64,000 nucleotides of DNA from Acetobacteraceae bacterium (lineage in GTDB: Bacteria > Pseudomonadota > Alphaproteobacteria > Acetobacterales > Acetobacteraceae), in contig DNXO01000020.1 in the NCBI GenBank assembly GCA_003506895.1, positions 203,906 through 267,905 on the forward strand, given 5' to 3'. A program made the position numbers and the translations under genes. Under the pieces are notes generated by a model. It did not search any database. It was not told where the DNA came from and worked only from the letters and a program-made list of their open reading frames with translations. Positions 41,187 to 49,959 of this stretch are shown in pieces. Position 1 is the first letter of the stretch. Every line of letters starts with the position of its first letter.

Positions 41187-41646
41187 AGGTGCCGTCCAAA
41201 AAGCGCCGCACTGCCGGTGTCCGCTTCATCGCGGCGAGTTCCTCAGTCGAAGGAAGCTGGGGCCGGTCGCGCTTGACGTTGACCATGCACAGGAAACCCA
41301 GGGGCTCGCCCTCGGTCGCGCGAAACTGATGCCATTTCCAGGCGGGGATCGAAACCAGATCGAACTGTTTGACCGGCCGGACCTCTTCACCGACCATGCA
41401 GTCGCCACTGCCGCGCAGAATCATCACCGCGTGGGCATGTTCATGGCGTTCCAGCGTCGAGTAGCCGTTAGCGTCCATCTCGAAATACCGCAGTTCGCAG
41501 CCCAGGGTGTCCTCGTGAAACAGCACCTGGCGGGAGATATCCTTGAATGGGGCGGAACCGTCCTGCTTGTAGGGTTGATGGGCGACCGCCTCCCAGCGGA
41601 AGTCCTCGGTGACGGGTCGGAAATTCGGGGCCGGTTCGATATCCAT
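41185..41646 (-). CDS. Single-domain cupin, partner of the RuBisCO-like protein
   Basis: A 153-residue single-domain cupin. Metal ligands are in YSTLERHEHAHAVMILRGSG (His68, His70, possibly His72) and IPAWKWHQFRATEGEPLG (His106); the usual motif-1 Glu is not at its standard place. It lies 26 bases downstream of the RuBisCO-like gene on the same strand. In Rhodospirillum rubrum a cupin encoded near the RLP converts 1-methylthioxylulose 5-phosphate to 1-deoxyxylulose 5-phosphate, so the pairing suggests an analogous methylthio-sugar route. I cannot establish orthology from sequence alone. Confidence 0.85.
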   Translation of the reverse strand: MDIEPAPNFRPVTEDFRWEAVAHQPYKQDGSAPFKDISRQVLFHEDTLGCELRYFEMDANGYSTLERHEHAHAVMILRGSGDCMVGEEVRPVKQFDLVSIPAWKWHQFRATEGEPLGFLCMVNVKRDRPQLPSTEELAAMKRTPAVRRFLDGT

Positions 41647-41672
41647 CTGCGGTACTCTTTGGTGGGCGCGCG

Positions 41673-42773
41673 TTACAGGGAAAAATCGCCTACCGCGCGG
41701 GTAAACCGCTCGGTTTCCTTGGTGATGTCCTCGCGGGCAAGCAACAGATTGCCGCCGATCAGCAACATCGTATCCTTGCCGTAGAAATCAATGATTTCCT
41801 TGGTGCGCTCCAAGGTCATGCCGCCAGCCGGAACCGGCAGAGCGGACTTCAACCCACTATAAGGGTGGCGTGCATTGGCCGCCAGATCGCGGCAGGTTTC
41901 GCGGGAGTAGCCGAAGCGTCCGCCGTAACCGGGGAAAATCACCGAATCGGCGCCCATCAGCGGGAACAGCTTGCCGATCAACAGTTCAGGCGCGATCCGA
42001 ACCGCACCGGCCATGCTGGGATGGGCGAAAAACGCCATCTCCGGGAATTCGCACACCAGCGCCTGCATCGTGGAAAAGCCGCAGACCATCGGCGCCAGCA
42101 TCACGCAGTCCAGGCCTTCATCGCGGGCGACCGCCGCCTGGGCGCGCATCTGGTCCAGGTTGCCCGTCAGGCTGGGGATGTACCGTGTCGGATGGCCGGT
42201 CGAGCGCACGCCCCTTGTAACCGCCGCGGCACACGCGCTGACCCTTTCGGAAAATCGGGAGTACTGCTGGTCGGCAAGGCCGTGATCGTCCTTGATGAAA
42301 TCCAGCCCTCCACGCGTCAGGTGTTCGGCAAGGATCGCGAGGTCCTCGGACGGCAGGCCCTGCGGCTTCAACGCTGATCCGGTCAGTGCCCGTTCGGGGA
42401 GTTTCAGGCGAAACCGCAGCTCCGAAATACCATGCCTTGGGCCGCCGAAGAGTTGCGTCAGCGTCTGGGGGACCGCCACATCTTTCAAAATGACGTCGTC
42501 GTGCAGCGAGGTGTTGCCGAACACCATGTTCAGGAACTGCCCGGCGTCTTGCCCCACCGTCGCGGTCGCCAGGCCGATGCCGACCGCGAAGACGCCATTG
42601 CCCAGGTCGTCGATGCTTTCCACCGAACCGACGATCTCCGACAGCACCATTTCATTCCGGATCGCCGCCAGCGGCATTTCCACGCTTTGCTCGACCGCGA
42701 TTCCTTGCGCGCGGGCCTCGATGTTCGCGGCGGTGCCGCGGACGTGGTAGGTGACCGTGAACCGCTCGCTCAT
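41673..42773 (-). CDS. RuBisCO-like protein (form IV)
   Basis: A 366-residue large-subunit homologue, shorter than true RuBisCO (about 460-475). Retained features are ALTGSALKPQGLPSED (Lys136, equivalent of the catalytic KPxxG lysine), GGLDFIKDDHGLADQQYSRF, with the carbamylation-site Lys161, Asp163, and His164 instead of the metal-binding Glu, and AFFAHPSMAGAVRI (His251). The altered metal site and missing loop-6 lysine indicate a form IV RLP that acts as an isomerase or transcarboxylase on phosphorylated sugars and not as a CO2 fixer. Its start overlaps the upstream acyl-CoA synthetase stop by four bases. A cupin follows. Confidence 0.9.
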   Translation of the reverse strand: MSERFTVTYHVRGTAANIEARAQGIAVEQSVEMPLAAIRNEMVLSEIVGSVESIDDLGNGVFAVGIGLATATVGQDAGQFLNMVFGNTSLHDDVILKDVAVPQTLTQLFGGPRHGISELRFRLKLPERALTGSALKPQGLPSEDLAILAEHLTRGGLDFIKDDHGLADQQYSRFSERVSACAAAVTRGVRSTGHPTRYIPSLTGNLDQMRAQAAVARDEGLDCVMLAPMVCGFSTMQALVCEFPEMAFFAHPSMAGAVRIAPELLIGKLFPLMGADSVIFPGYGGRFGYSRETCRDLAANARHPYSGLKSALPVPAGGMTLERTKEIIDFYGKDTMLLIGGNLLLAREDITKETERFTRAVGDFSL

Positions 42774-44809
42774 GCGCGCGGCACCACCAGGGCATCGACC
42801 GCGATGGCCCCCGATGCGCCGAGGATGACCGGGTTGACGTCGATGGCTTGCAGCGAATCCCCGAGTGCGAGGGCCGCGGATTGCAGGCTCATCAGCAGAT
42901 CGACGAAGGCGCCGTAAGCGTCGGGGTGCTTCCAGCGCGGGCTGGTCAGGACCCGGCCCAACGAGCCCTTGGCCAGCCCGGCTTCGATGGAGGAGCGGCT
43001 GATCGGCAGGGGGAAGGTGGCGACGTCATGCAGCGCCTCGGCGAAGATACCGCCCAGCCCGGCGATCAGCACCATGCCCACGCCGTCGGCGCGCGAGATG
43101 CCGGCGATGGCCTCAACGCCGCCGCCGATCATGGCCTGGATCACGACCTTGGGGCAGGCGACCGCGGCATAGGCGTTCTCAATGGCGTTCGGGTCGCGTA
43201 GCCCGATATGCACCAGACCCAGATCGCTTTTGTGCGCCACTCCATCGGCAACGCCCTTCAATACAACCGGATATCCCAGACGGGTCGCGGCGGCGATCGC
43301 CTCGGCGACGGAGTCACACTCGATGGTGGGAACAGTGCGGACGCCAAACCCATCCAGCAGGCGCAGGCTTTCCGGTTCGGTCAGCGCTCGGTTTGGAAGT
43401 TCGGCGGCCTTGCCATGGTTGACTGTGGGGATCGCCTCCGGCGGCGCGGTCATCAACGCTCCGATGCCCTCCAGCAGGATGTCGGTGTCGGTGAACACGT
43501 CGATGCCGCGCGAGCGGTAGGTTTCGCGTTCGGCTTCCGGCAGGCCGCCTGGAGTCACCAGCAACAGCGGCTTGCCCGACGCCTCCCGAGCCTGTCCCAT
43601 GGCGGCGCGGTATGGGTCGCCCTGCCAGGGGTTCATGGAGTGGACCAGGGCGAGGCAGACCGAAACCTGCTTGTCCCGCATCAGCAAGGTCGGGACATCG
43701 GCGGAGCGCTTCATCCCGCCGAAGATGCCCATGTCGAGCGGATTGCCGATCCGGGAGAACATTTTTTGCGAATCGATGGCCGCGAACGTGTCCGGCGCCA
43801 GTGTGGCGAGCGGGACACCCAGGGCCTCGCAACGATCGGCGATCAGCGAGGCGCCGGCGCCGGAGGTGGACAGCGAGCCGAGCTTGCCGGGGCAGCGGCC
43901 GTATTTGTCCAGCAACGTGGCGGCGGTCATCAGGCCTTCCAGCGTCTTCACCGTCGCGACGCCGCTGGCGGCGAACAGGGCGTGGTAGGCGGCATCATCG
44001 CCGGCCAGACGCGAGGAATGCGCGACGGCGGCGGCGGCACCGGCCTCGGAGCCGCCGATCTTCAGCGCCACCACATGCTTGCCGGCGGCATAGGCCTTCA
44101 GCGCCAGTTCGCGGAACCTGGGGCCGTCATCCAGGCTGTCGATCAACAGGGCGATGACCCGTGTCGGGGTGTGGCCGATGCCGTATTCCATGTAGTCCAG
44201 CACCGACATGTCGGCCTCGTTCCCCGCCGAGGCGAACAGCGACAGCCCCGCGCCCAGCATCGCCAGCCGGCCGGCCATCGCGTCGAACAGCGCGCCGCTG
44301 TGGGAGAAGATCGAGATCCCGCCCGGCTTCTGGCGCTTGGCGTGGGACGTGTTGAAGCCGACCGACACCGGATGATGGGCGTTGTACATGCCGTTGCAGT
44401 TTGGCCCGACGATGCGGATGCCGGCCTCATCGGCGATGCGTTGCAGTTCCCGCTGCCGTTCCTCGCCGCCGGCGTCCAGGCTTTCGGCATAACCAGCGGA
44501 TCCGACGATCACGGCCTTCAGGCCGGCGGCGGCGGCATCGCGCACGGCCTGTAATGTTGCCTCGGCCGGGATCGCCAGGAACGCCGTATCCACCTGTTCG
44601 GGAACCGAGGCCAGGTCCGGGTAGCACGGAATGCCGTCGATCTCTTTCAGACGGCGGCTGATGCCGTAGATGCCGCCCTTGAAGCCGGTATTCCGGATGT
44701 TCGTCAGCACGATGTAACCATGCTTGGTCGTGTCGTCGGAGGCACCGATTACAGCCACCGCACGCGGGTGGAACAAGGCGTGCAACGCCTCCTGGGTGGT
44801 GATCGGCAT
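42770..44809 (-). CDS. Acetate--CoA ligase family protein (ADP-forming), operon with RLP
   Basis: A 679-residue fused alpha-beta NDP-forming acyl-CoA synthetase. The order is a CoA-binding Rossmann domain (FHPRAVAVIGASDDTTKHGY), succinyl-CoA-synthetase-like middle domains with the phospho-His segment AVAHSSRLAGDDAAYHALFA, and an ATP-grasp domain (RLGYPVVLKGVADGVAHKSD, NAIENAYAAV, GGIFAEALHDVATF). The start is taken as ATG 44809 with AGGAG upstream; ATG 44845 would add 12 residues. Its stop overlaps the start of the RuBisCO-like gene. It couples acyl-CoA formation or breakdown to ATP/ADP; the acyl group is unknown. Confidence 0.87.
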   Translation of the reverse strand: MPITTQEALHALFHPRAVAVIGASDDTTKHGYIVLTNIRNTGFKGGIYGISRRLKEIDGIPCYPDLASVPEQVDTAFLAIPAEATLQAVRDAAAAGLKAVIVGSAGYAESLDAGGEERQRELQRIADEAGIRIVGPNCNGMYNAHHPVSVGFNTSHAKRQKPGGISIFSHSGALFDAMAGRLAMLGAGLSLFASAGNEADMSVLDYMEYGIGHTPTRVIALLIDSLDDGPRFRELALKAYAAGKHVVALKIGGSEAGAAAAVAHSSRLAGDDAAYHALFAASGVATVKTLEGLMTAATLLDKYGRCPGKLGSLSTSGAGASLIADRCEALGVPLATLAPDTFAAIDSQKMFSRIGNPLDMGIFGGMKRSADVPTLLMRDKQVSVCLALVHSMNPWQGDPYRAAMGQAREASGKPLLLVTPGGLPEAERETYRSRGIDVFTDTDILLEGIGALMTAPPEAIPTVNHGKAAELPNRALTEPESLRLLDGFGVRTVPTIECDSVAEAIAAATRLGYPVVLKGVADGVAHKSDLGLVHIGLRDPNAIENAYAAVACPKVVIQAMIGGGVEAIAGISRADGVGMVLIAGLGGIFAEALHDVATFPLPISRSSIEAGLAKGSLGRVLTSPRWKHPDAYGAFVDLLMSLQSAALALGDSLQAIDVNPVILGASGAIAVDALVVPRA

Positions 44810-44921
44810 CTCGGTGGGCACTCCTGTCTTTTTCGCGGCGCGCATACTGTCCGCCGGCCGGCGCCATGTCCATGCACGGGAAGGTCGGTTATCCTGCCCG
44901 GATCGAGTGAGGGAGAAAACG

Positions 44922-45704
44922 ATGTCGGAAGCGATCCTGCTCCGCGAAATGCGCGGGCATATCCTGGTGCTGACGATCAACCGGCCGGAACGCATGAACT
45001 CGCTGTCGCCGGAGCTGTCCGACGCGCTGATCGAGGCGTTTGTGGAGGCCGGTGCCGACCCGGATGTGCGGGTGGTGGTGCTGACCGCGGTCGGCGACCG
45101 CGCGTTCTGTGCCGGCGCGGACCTGAAGGCGCGGGCGCAGGAGGATGCCGAGGGCAAGCCGTTCCAGCCGCTGCTGTCGCGGGTGCAGCGGTATGTGTTC
45201 GAGGTGGTTTATGAAACGATCAAGCCGACGATCGCGGCGCTGAATGGACCGGCGGTGGCGGGCGGGATGGAACTGGCCCTGGCCTGCGACATGCGCGTCG
45301 CGGCGGAGCACACCACGATGGGCCTGCCGGAAGCCAAGCGCGGCAAGGGCGCGCATTTCGCCAACGTCATGCTGCCGCGGATGGTGCCGTCGGGTATCGC
45401 CTATGAAATGCTGTATCTGGGCGAGTATATCGGGGCGGAGGACGCGCGCCGATGGGGGCTGGTGAACCGCGTGGTGCCGCGCGGCGAGGCACTGAACGAG
45501 GCGCTGCGGATGGCCGAGGCGATCTGCGAAAATGCGCCCGTGTCGCTGCGCCGGATGAAGGAAACCGCGGTACGGTCGAACGGGCTGCCACTACCCGCCG
45601 CGCTGCGGCTGAATGAAGGCATCAGCCCCTACAGCAGCGAGGACCGGGTGGAGGGGATCAAGGCGTTCGTGGAGAAGCGCAAACCGGAATGGAAGGGGCG
45701 GTAG
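44922..45704 (+). CDS. Enoyl-CoA hydratase/isomerase family protein
   Basis: A crotonase-fold enzyme of 260 residues. The oxyanion-hole segments are GDRAFCAGADLKARAQ and LNGPAVAGGMELALACDMRV; the catalytic region is MGLPEAKRGKGAHFANVMLP. The C-terminal KAFVEKRKPEWKGR is typical. GAGGGAGAAAACG precedes the ATG at 44922. It is divergent from the ADP-forming synthetase gene with about 110 bases between starts, so a common regulator of the two units is possible. Confidence 0.92.
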   Translation: MSEAILLREMRGHILVLTINRPERMNSLSPELSDALIEAFVEAGADPDVRVVVLTAVGDRAFCAGADLKARAQEDAEGKPFQPLLSRVQRYVFEVVYETIKPTIAALNGPAVAGGMELALACDMRVAAEHTTMGLPEAKRGKGAHFANVMLPRMVPSGIAYEMLYLGEYIGAEDARRWGLVNRVVPRGEALNEALRMAEAICENAPVSLRRMKETAVRSNGLPLPAALRLNEGISPYSSEDRVEGIKAFVEKRKPEWKGR

Positions 45705-45883
45705 GCCGGCTGCTTACCCCTGTTCCAAGGCCGGGCGTGTCCTGGTCAACAGCAGCCGGATGATCATGACGTTGTAAAAACGTCTCGTTCGGCGAAATAT
45801 GCGTTCTGATGTGGGGAATTTCAAAACACCCGTCTGGTTTCGCCTGCGTCGCCTGGAGCAATGCCGCCCTCACTGGAAATACT

Positions 45884-46048
45884 CTAGCCGCCCGCGACAT
45901 CCTTGGTCAGCAGGGCCGGATAGTTCACGTCATACCGTCCAGCCAGGATTTTCTCCTGATCGTCGAGATGCTCGTGATCCTGGTCAGGTGCCTGATCGCT
46001 TGGGGCGGTTGCCGGGATGGCCAGTTTATCGTGATTGGTGTCAGACAT
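45884..46048 (-). CDS. Small acidic protein of unknown function, 54 aa
   Basis: A 54-residue open frame starting MSDTNHDKLAIPATAPSDQA and ending LLTKDVAGG. It is rich in Asp, Gln and His (DQDHEHLDDQEKI), with no signal peptide or membrane segment. ACAGGAGACAACG before the ATG is a strong ribosome-binding site, and an AT-rich stretch with a plausible promoter lies about 90 bases upstream. No domain is recognised. It is isolated between the crotonase and TPR genes. The 179 bases after its stop contain nothing else I can support. Confidence 0.6.
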   Translation of the reverse strand: MSDTNHDKLAIPATAPSDQAPDQDHEHLDDQEKILAGRYDVNYPALLTKDVAGG

Positions 46049-46135
46049 CGTTGTCTCCTGTTTCGTTTTAGGCGAGGCCAGGAAGGCAATCCGAAATCAT
46101 GATGCCGAGGACGGCATAAGATAAATATCAATTGT

Positions 46136-46164
46136 ATATAGTGCCTGTTTTTGCAGTGCACAAC
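46136..46164 (-). promoter_or_regulatory. Possible sigma-70-type promoter for the 54-aa gene
   Basis: On the minus strand TTGTGC, 17 bases, TATATA (plus-strand 46136-46164), in an AT-rich patch that is conspicuous in this GC-rich window. It would give a leader of about 80 bases before the ATG at 46048. The -35 match is only partial (TTGACA expected). Confidence 0.4.
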
Positions 46165-46297
46165 AAAAACTTCGGATCAGACCGCTATCATGCCTGAATG
46201 CGCGGTACCCATCCTGACCATGGGGGTCCGTTCGCTGCATCAAAAAAATAGCCGCTGCGTCTCCCAATGCCAGTTGTCGCTGGTATCGCGCGCCCGG

Positions 46298-46807
46298 CTA
46301 CCGCAGCCCGGCGCGATTGCGGGCCACGCTCTTGGTCGTTGGATGATCGGGACCGAGCGCCTTCATGTAAATCGACAGCGACCAGTCCAGCGCCTCCCGA
46401 GCGGAGAATCCGTCGCCGAGGTCCTTCAGGACGCCGGCGAGGTTGTTGGCATCGCGCGCGACATTGATGTGCTCGTGGCCCAATGCCGCCTCATCGATCG
46501 CCAACGCACGCTCGAACGCGCCGTGGGCGCCTTCCAGATCCCCGATGTCGTGCAGGATCAGACCCAGATGGTTGATGTCGGTCGCCGTTTCCGGATGATT
46601 TGCGCCAAAAGCCTCGGTATGCAGCGCCAGTGCCCGGCTGAGCTGCGCCTGGGCGTCCATCATGTCGCCCAGTTCGTGCGACAGCCGGCCGAGATCGCGC
46701 AGATCGTCGGCAAGGCTGGGGTGGTCGGCGCCAACCTCGCGCTGGCGGGCCTCGATCAGGTTTTCCAGGTTGGCGCGCTGGGCGCGCAAATCACTCATGC
46801 TGGCCAT
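46298..46807 (-). CDS. Tetratricopeptide-repeat protein (kinesin-light-chain-type repeats)
   Basis: A 169-residue protein made of about three 42-residue TPRs: LGRLSHELGDMMDAQAQLSR, then INHLGLILHDIGDLEGAHGA and ANNLAGVLKDLGDGFSAREA. Each is followed by an LGxxHP-type linker (FGANHPETATD, LGHEHINVARD, LGPDHPTTKSV). This is the kinesin-light-chain-like repeat class, a protein-protein interaction scaffold. The ATG at 46807 follows AAGGACGTCCCG. It is soluble and stands alone; partners are unknown. Confidence 0.85.
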   Translation of the reverse strand: MASMSDLRAQRANLENLIEARQREVGADHPSLADDLRDLGRLSHELGDMMDAQAQLSRALALHTEAFGANHPETATDINHLGLILHDIGDLEGAHGAFERALAIDEAALGHEHINVARDANNLAGVLKDLGDGFSAREALDWSLSIYMKALGPDHPTTKSVARNRAGLR

Positions 46808-46820
46808 CGGGACGTCCTTG

Positions 46821-46860
46821 AAGGCGTATGTCAGCCGAATATGTGGCCGACATACGCCTT
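46821..46860 (-). terminator. Stem-loop after the MHS transporter gene
   Basis: AAGGCGTATGTC (46821-46832) is perfectly complementary to GACATACGCCTT (46849-46860), with three further inner pairs after one mismatch. It begins 18 bases beyond the transporter stop and ends before the TPR gene start, so it probably separates the two minus-strand transcripts. There is no T-run. Confidence 0.65.
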
Positions 46861-46878
46861 TCGCTCAAGGGCGCGATA

Positions 46879-48204
46879 CTAGTCGTCGTATTCCACGGAG
46901 ATATCCTGGCCGGTGTAGTCAGGCATCATTGACGCCGAAATCAGGCTGACCACCGCGCAGGCGGCGATGTAGATCGCGACCGCGTAGCCGGTGTGATAGC
47001 TGGCGAACAGCGCCGTCGCGATCAGCGGGGCGGGACCGCCGGCGATGATCGAGGCGAGTTGGTAGCCAAGCGATGCGCCGCTATAGCGCAGCCGGGGCGT
47101 GAAGGCCTCGGCGATCAGTGCTGCCTGCGGGCCGTACATCATGTCATGCGGGATCAACGACAGCACGATCGCCACCACCACCAGTGTGGGCGAGCCGCTG
47201 CCCAACAGCGCGAAGTAGATGAAGCCGAACACCCCGGTGACCGCGGCACCGATCAGATACATCTTCCGCCGGCCGATCTTGTCCGAGATATGTCCGGATA
47301 ACGGGATGCTGATGAACGACAACAGCGAGGCCGCCAGCACGGCCGACAACACCAGTTCGCGCGACATATGGAGCGTGCCGGTGCCGTAGGCGAAGATGAA
47401 GGCGGTGAAGATGTAGAATGGCGCCTGTTCGGCCATGCGGATCAGCGCGGAGAGGATGATCTGCTTGGGCTGCTTCTTGATCACCTCCAGGATCGGCGCT
47501 TTTTCAATCTTATTGTTCTGGACGAGTTGCTTGAAGACGGGTGTTTCAAGGATGCCGATCCGGATCCACAGGCCGATTCCCACCAGGACGATGCTGAGGA
47601 AGAACGGCACGCGCCAGCCCCAGTTGATGAAGTCGGCCCCCGACCACGCGCTGAATGCCAGCATGACGGCGTTCGACAGGAATACGCCGCACGGCACGCC
47701 GAATTGCGGCCAGGAGGCGACCAGACCGCGATTGCCGTGGCCGCGGGCCCACTCCATCGCGATGAGAACCGATCCACCCCATTCGCCGCCGACGCCGATG
47801 CCTTGCAACATGCGCAGGATGGTCAGGATGACGGCACCCCAAATCCCGATCGATTCGTAACCGGGCACCAGTGCCACCAGGAACGTCGCGACGCCCATCA
47901 GCAGCAAGGTGGTGATCAGCGTCGCCTTACGGCCAATGCGGTCGCCGTAATGGCCAAAGATGGCCGCGCCGATCGGGCGGCCGACAAAGCCGATGAAATA
48001 GGTGCTGAATGCCGCCAAGGTACCGACCAAGGGATCGGAGTTGGGAAAGAACAGCTTAGGAAACACCAAACCAGCCGCAGTGCCATAGATGAAGAAATCG
48101 TACCATTCGATCGTGGTACCAACGGTCGCGGCGATGACGGCCTTGCGAAGTTGCTTGCTGTGTTCGGCGTCTGTTAGACCACTCGATACGGTCGTGGCTG
48201 ACAT
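46879..48204 (-). CDS. MFS transporter, metabolite:H+ symporter (MHS/ProP-like) family
   Basis: A proton symporter of 441 residues with twelve membrane segments. The family signature at helix 1 is GTTIEWYDFFIYGTAAGLVF, the motif-A loop is GHYGDRIGRKATLITT, and helix 4-5 has RMLQGIGVGGEWGGSVLIAM. The repeat motif in the second half is LSGHISDKIGRRKMYLIG. GGGAGGGGGAAATATCC precedes ATG 48204, which excludes a longer frame. Relatives take up dicarboxylates, shikimate, proline/betaine or aromatic acids. It is probably an inner-membrane carboxylate importer. Confidence 0.9.
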   Translation of the reverse strand: MSATTVSSGLTDAEHSKQLRKAVIAATVGTTIEWYDFFIYGTAAGLVFPKLFFPNSDPLVGTLAAFSTYFIGFVGRPIGAAIFGHYGDRIGRKATLITTLLLMGVATFLVALVPGYESIGIWGAVILTILRMLQGIGVGGEWGGSVLIAMEWARGHGNRGLVASWPQFGVPCGVFLSNAVMLAFSAWSGADFINWGWRVPFFLSIVLVGIGLWIRIGILETPVFKQLVQNNKIEKAPILEVIKKQPKQIILSALIRMAEQAPFYIFTAFIFAYGTGTLHMSRELVLSAVLAASLLSFISIPLSGHISDKIGRRKMYLIGAAVTGVFGFIYFALLGSGSPTLVVVAIVLSLIPHDMMYGPQAALIAEAFTPRLRYSGASLGYQLASIIAGGPAPLIATALFASYHTGYAVAIYIAACAVVSLISASMMPDYTGQDISVEYDD

Positions 48205-48344
48205 GGATATTTCCCCCTCCCAAGCCTGCTCTGGCGACAGGTCATTGCTGTACCAGCGTCGGCTGATTCGGCGGGGAAGGCAACCGATTTTATAGACACT
48301 CGTCATGGCCCGGCGAACCGGCCGTGGGGCTTGTGCGGGTATGT

Positions 48345-48381
48345 CATGTCGTGGCCGAGGTGCGCCCCCGGCCACGACATG
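48345..48381. terminator. Perfect 13-bp stem-loop after sodB
   Basis: CATGTCGTGGCCG (48345-48357), 11-base loop, CGGCCACGACATG (48369-48381). It lies 11 bases beyond the sodB stop on the minus strand. No T-run. It has the same TGGCCG/CGGCCA core as the hairpins at 33391 and 60849. Confidence 0.65.
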
Positions 48382-48392
48382 CTCAGCGGCGG

Positions 48393-48986
48393 TTAGAGCT
48401 GGGCTTCGGCGTATTCGTAGTTCGCCAGGTTATCCAGCCAGTTCTGCAGGTAGTTCGGGCGGACATTGCGGAAGTCGAGGTAGTAGGCGTGCTCCCACAC
48501 GTCGCAGCCCAGCAGCACCTTGCCCTCGCCGGTGGCGAGCGGGTTGGAGCCGTTCGGGGTCTTGGTCACCTTCAGCTTGCCGTCGGTGCCGAGAACGAGC
48601 CACGCCCAGCCGGAGCCGAACTGGCTGACGCCGGCGGCCTTGAAGTCGTCCTTGAACTTCTGCACGCCACCCAGATCGGCGTTGATCTTGGCTTCCAGCT
48701 TGGGCGGGATCTTGCCGCCGTTCGGGCTCATGCATTCCCAGAACACGATGTGGTTCCAATGCTGGCCGGCGTTGTTGAAAACCGGGCCGCCAGCGGCGGC
48801 GGTGGACTTCACGATCTCGTCCAGCGACTTGCCTTGCAGGGCGGGGTCTTTCTCCACGAACCCGTTCAGCGCGGTGACATAAGCCTGATGATGCTTGCCG
48901 TGATGCAGGTCGAGGGTTTCCTCGCACATGCCTTTGGCGCCCAGGGCGGTCTTGGAATAGGGCAGGGTCGGCAGTTCGAAAGCCAT
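48393..48986 (-). CDS. sodB: Superoxide dismutase [Fe]
   Basis: Dismutates superoxide to O2 and H2O2, 197 residues. Metal ligands are His in LDLHHGKHHQAYVTALN, His in FNNAGQHWNHIVFW, and Asp/His in LGCDVWEHAYYLDF (DVWEHAYY signature). The Gln in FNNAGQ and the absence of the Mn-type C-terminal Gln favour an iron enzyme. No signal peptide, so it is cytosolic. GGGAGACATACG precedes the ATG. It is a single gene bounded by a stem-loop. Confidence 0.95.
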   Translation of the reverse strand: MAFELPTLPYSKTALGAKGMCEETLDLHHGKHHQAYVTALNGFVEKDPALQGKSLDEIVKSTAAAGGPVFNNAGQHWNHIVFWECMSPNGGKIPPKLEAKINADLGGVQKFKDDFKAAGVSQFGSGWAWLVLGTDGKLKVTKTPNGSNPLATGEGKVLLGCDVWEHAYYLDFRNVRPNYLQNWLDNLANYEYAEAQL

Positions 48987-49122
48987 CGTATGTCTCCCAG
49001 TTGCGGTGAGGTGGTTCGGCGCGAGTGCGGCCGGAAACGCAGTGTTAGCTATGGCCAGCCCGGCGAGGCGTCAACCCTTGGACGGTATTGCATTGCCCCT
49101 TGAACCGCGCCACCACCGGGAC

Positions 49123-49902
49123 ATGAACGACGCGATCACCGCCTTGGTTCGCCGCCACGACCCCGACCGGTTCCTGACGGCCCTGTTTGCCCCACCGGAA
49201 CGGCGCAACGCCCTTCTGGCGTTATACGCCTTCAACCACGAACTTGCTCGGGCGCGTGAAGTCGCCAGCGAGCCGTCGCTGGCGCTGATTCGCCTGCAAT
49301 GGTGGCGCGAGGTTGTGGAGGGCGAGAACAAACGGCACGAGGTGGCCTCGCCGTTGACAGCCTTCATCGCCGCTGGGGTTTTGAGACCGTCGCTCCTGCT
49401 GCCGGTGATCGAGGCGCGGGAAACCGAGGTTTATGGAGATTTCGAGACACTCGCTGACTGGCGCGCCTGGCTGTTGGCGGGGGCGGGCGGATTGGCGGTG
49501 GCGGCGGCCTCGGCGCTGGGCGCGCCGGAGCCCGGCGCGGCTCGGCCTTTCGGCGCTGCCTATGGGGCAGCCGGCGTGCTGCGGGCAACGGGGGTGCTGG
49601 CAGGGCAGGGAACCTGCCTGCTGCCGCGCGACGTGCTTGGCCGCCACGATCTGTCAGCCGAGGCGTTCATCGACGATCCCGGGTCGCTGGCCGCCCGGGC
49701 CGCGTTGTCGGACATGGTGGGCGAGGCGAAGGCGTTCCTTGCGGGCGTACGGCGCGGAGCCATCCCACGGTCAGCGATCGCGGCCGTCTTGCCCGCGGTC
49801 CTCGCCCGCCGCGATCTGGCGCGATGGCCCGCCGTGGCCACGCCCCGGCGGTTGGGCGACCGCCTCGCCGTGGTTTTCGGCGGCATGACAGGGCGGGTTT
49901 AA
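49123..49902 (+). CDS. Squalene/phytoene synthase-fold protein, NDUFAF6-like
   Basis: A 259-residue member of the trans-isoprenyl diphosphate synthase-like group. ALYAFNHELARAREVASEPS and LIRLQWWREVVEGENKRHEV mark the first helical pair, and the later AYGAAGVLRATGVLAGQGTC and LLPRDVLGRHDL align with the second. The catalytic DxxxD/DDxxD aspartates of phytoene and squalene synthases are missing, as in the NDUFAF6 group that assists respiratory complex I assembly. So it is probably not a carotenoid or hopanoid enzyme. It is soluble. Confidence 0.78.
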   Translation: MNDAITALVRRHDPDRFLTALFAPPERRNALLALYAFNHELARAREVASEPSLALIRLQWWREVVEGENKRHEVASPLTAFIAAGVLRPSLLLPVIEARETEVYGDFETLADWRAWLLAGAGGLAVAAASALGAPEPGAARPFGAAYGAAGVLRATGVLAGQGTCLLPRDVLGRHDLSAEAFIDDPGSLAARAALSDMVGEAKAFLAGVRRGAIPRSAIAAVLPAVLARRDLARWPAVATPRRLGDRLAVVFGGMTGRV

Positions 49903-49959
49903 GACGGCTTCCGCCGCACGGCACGCACGGGCATGATTGGGTTCGTGGGAGGGAGCAAG

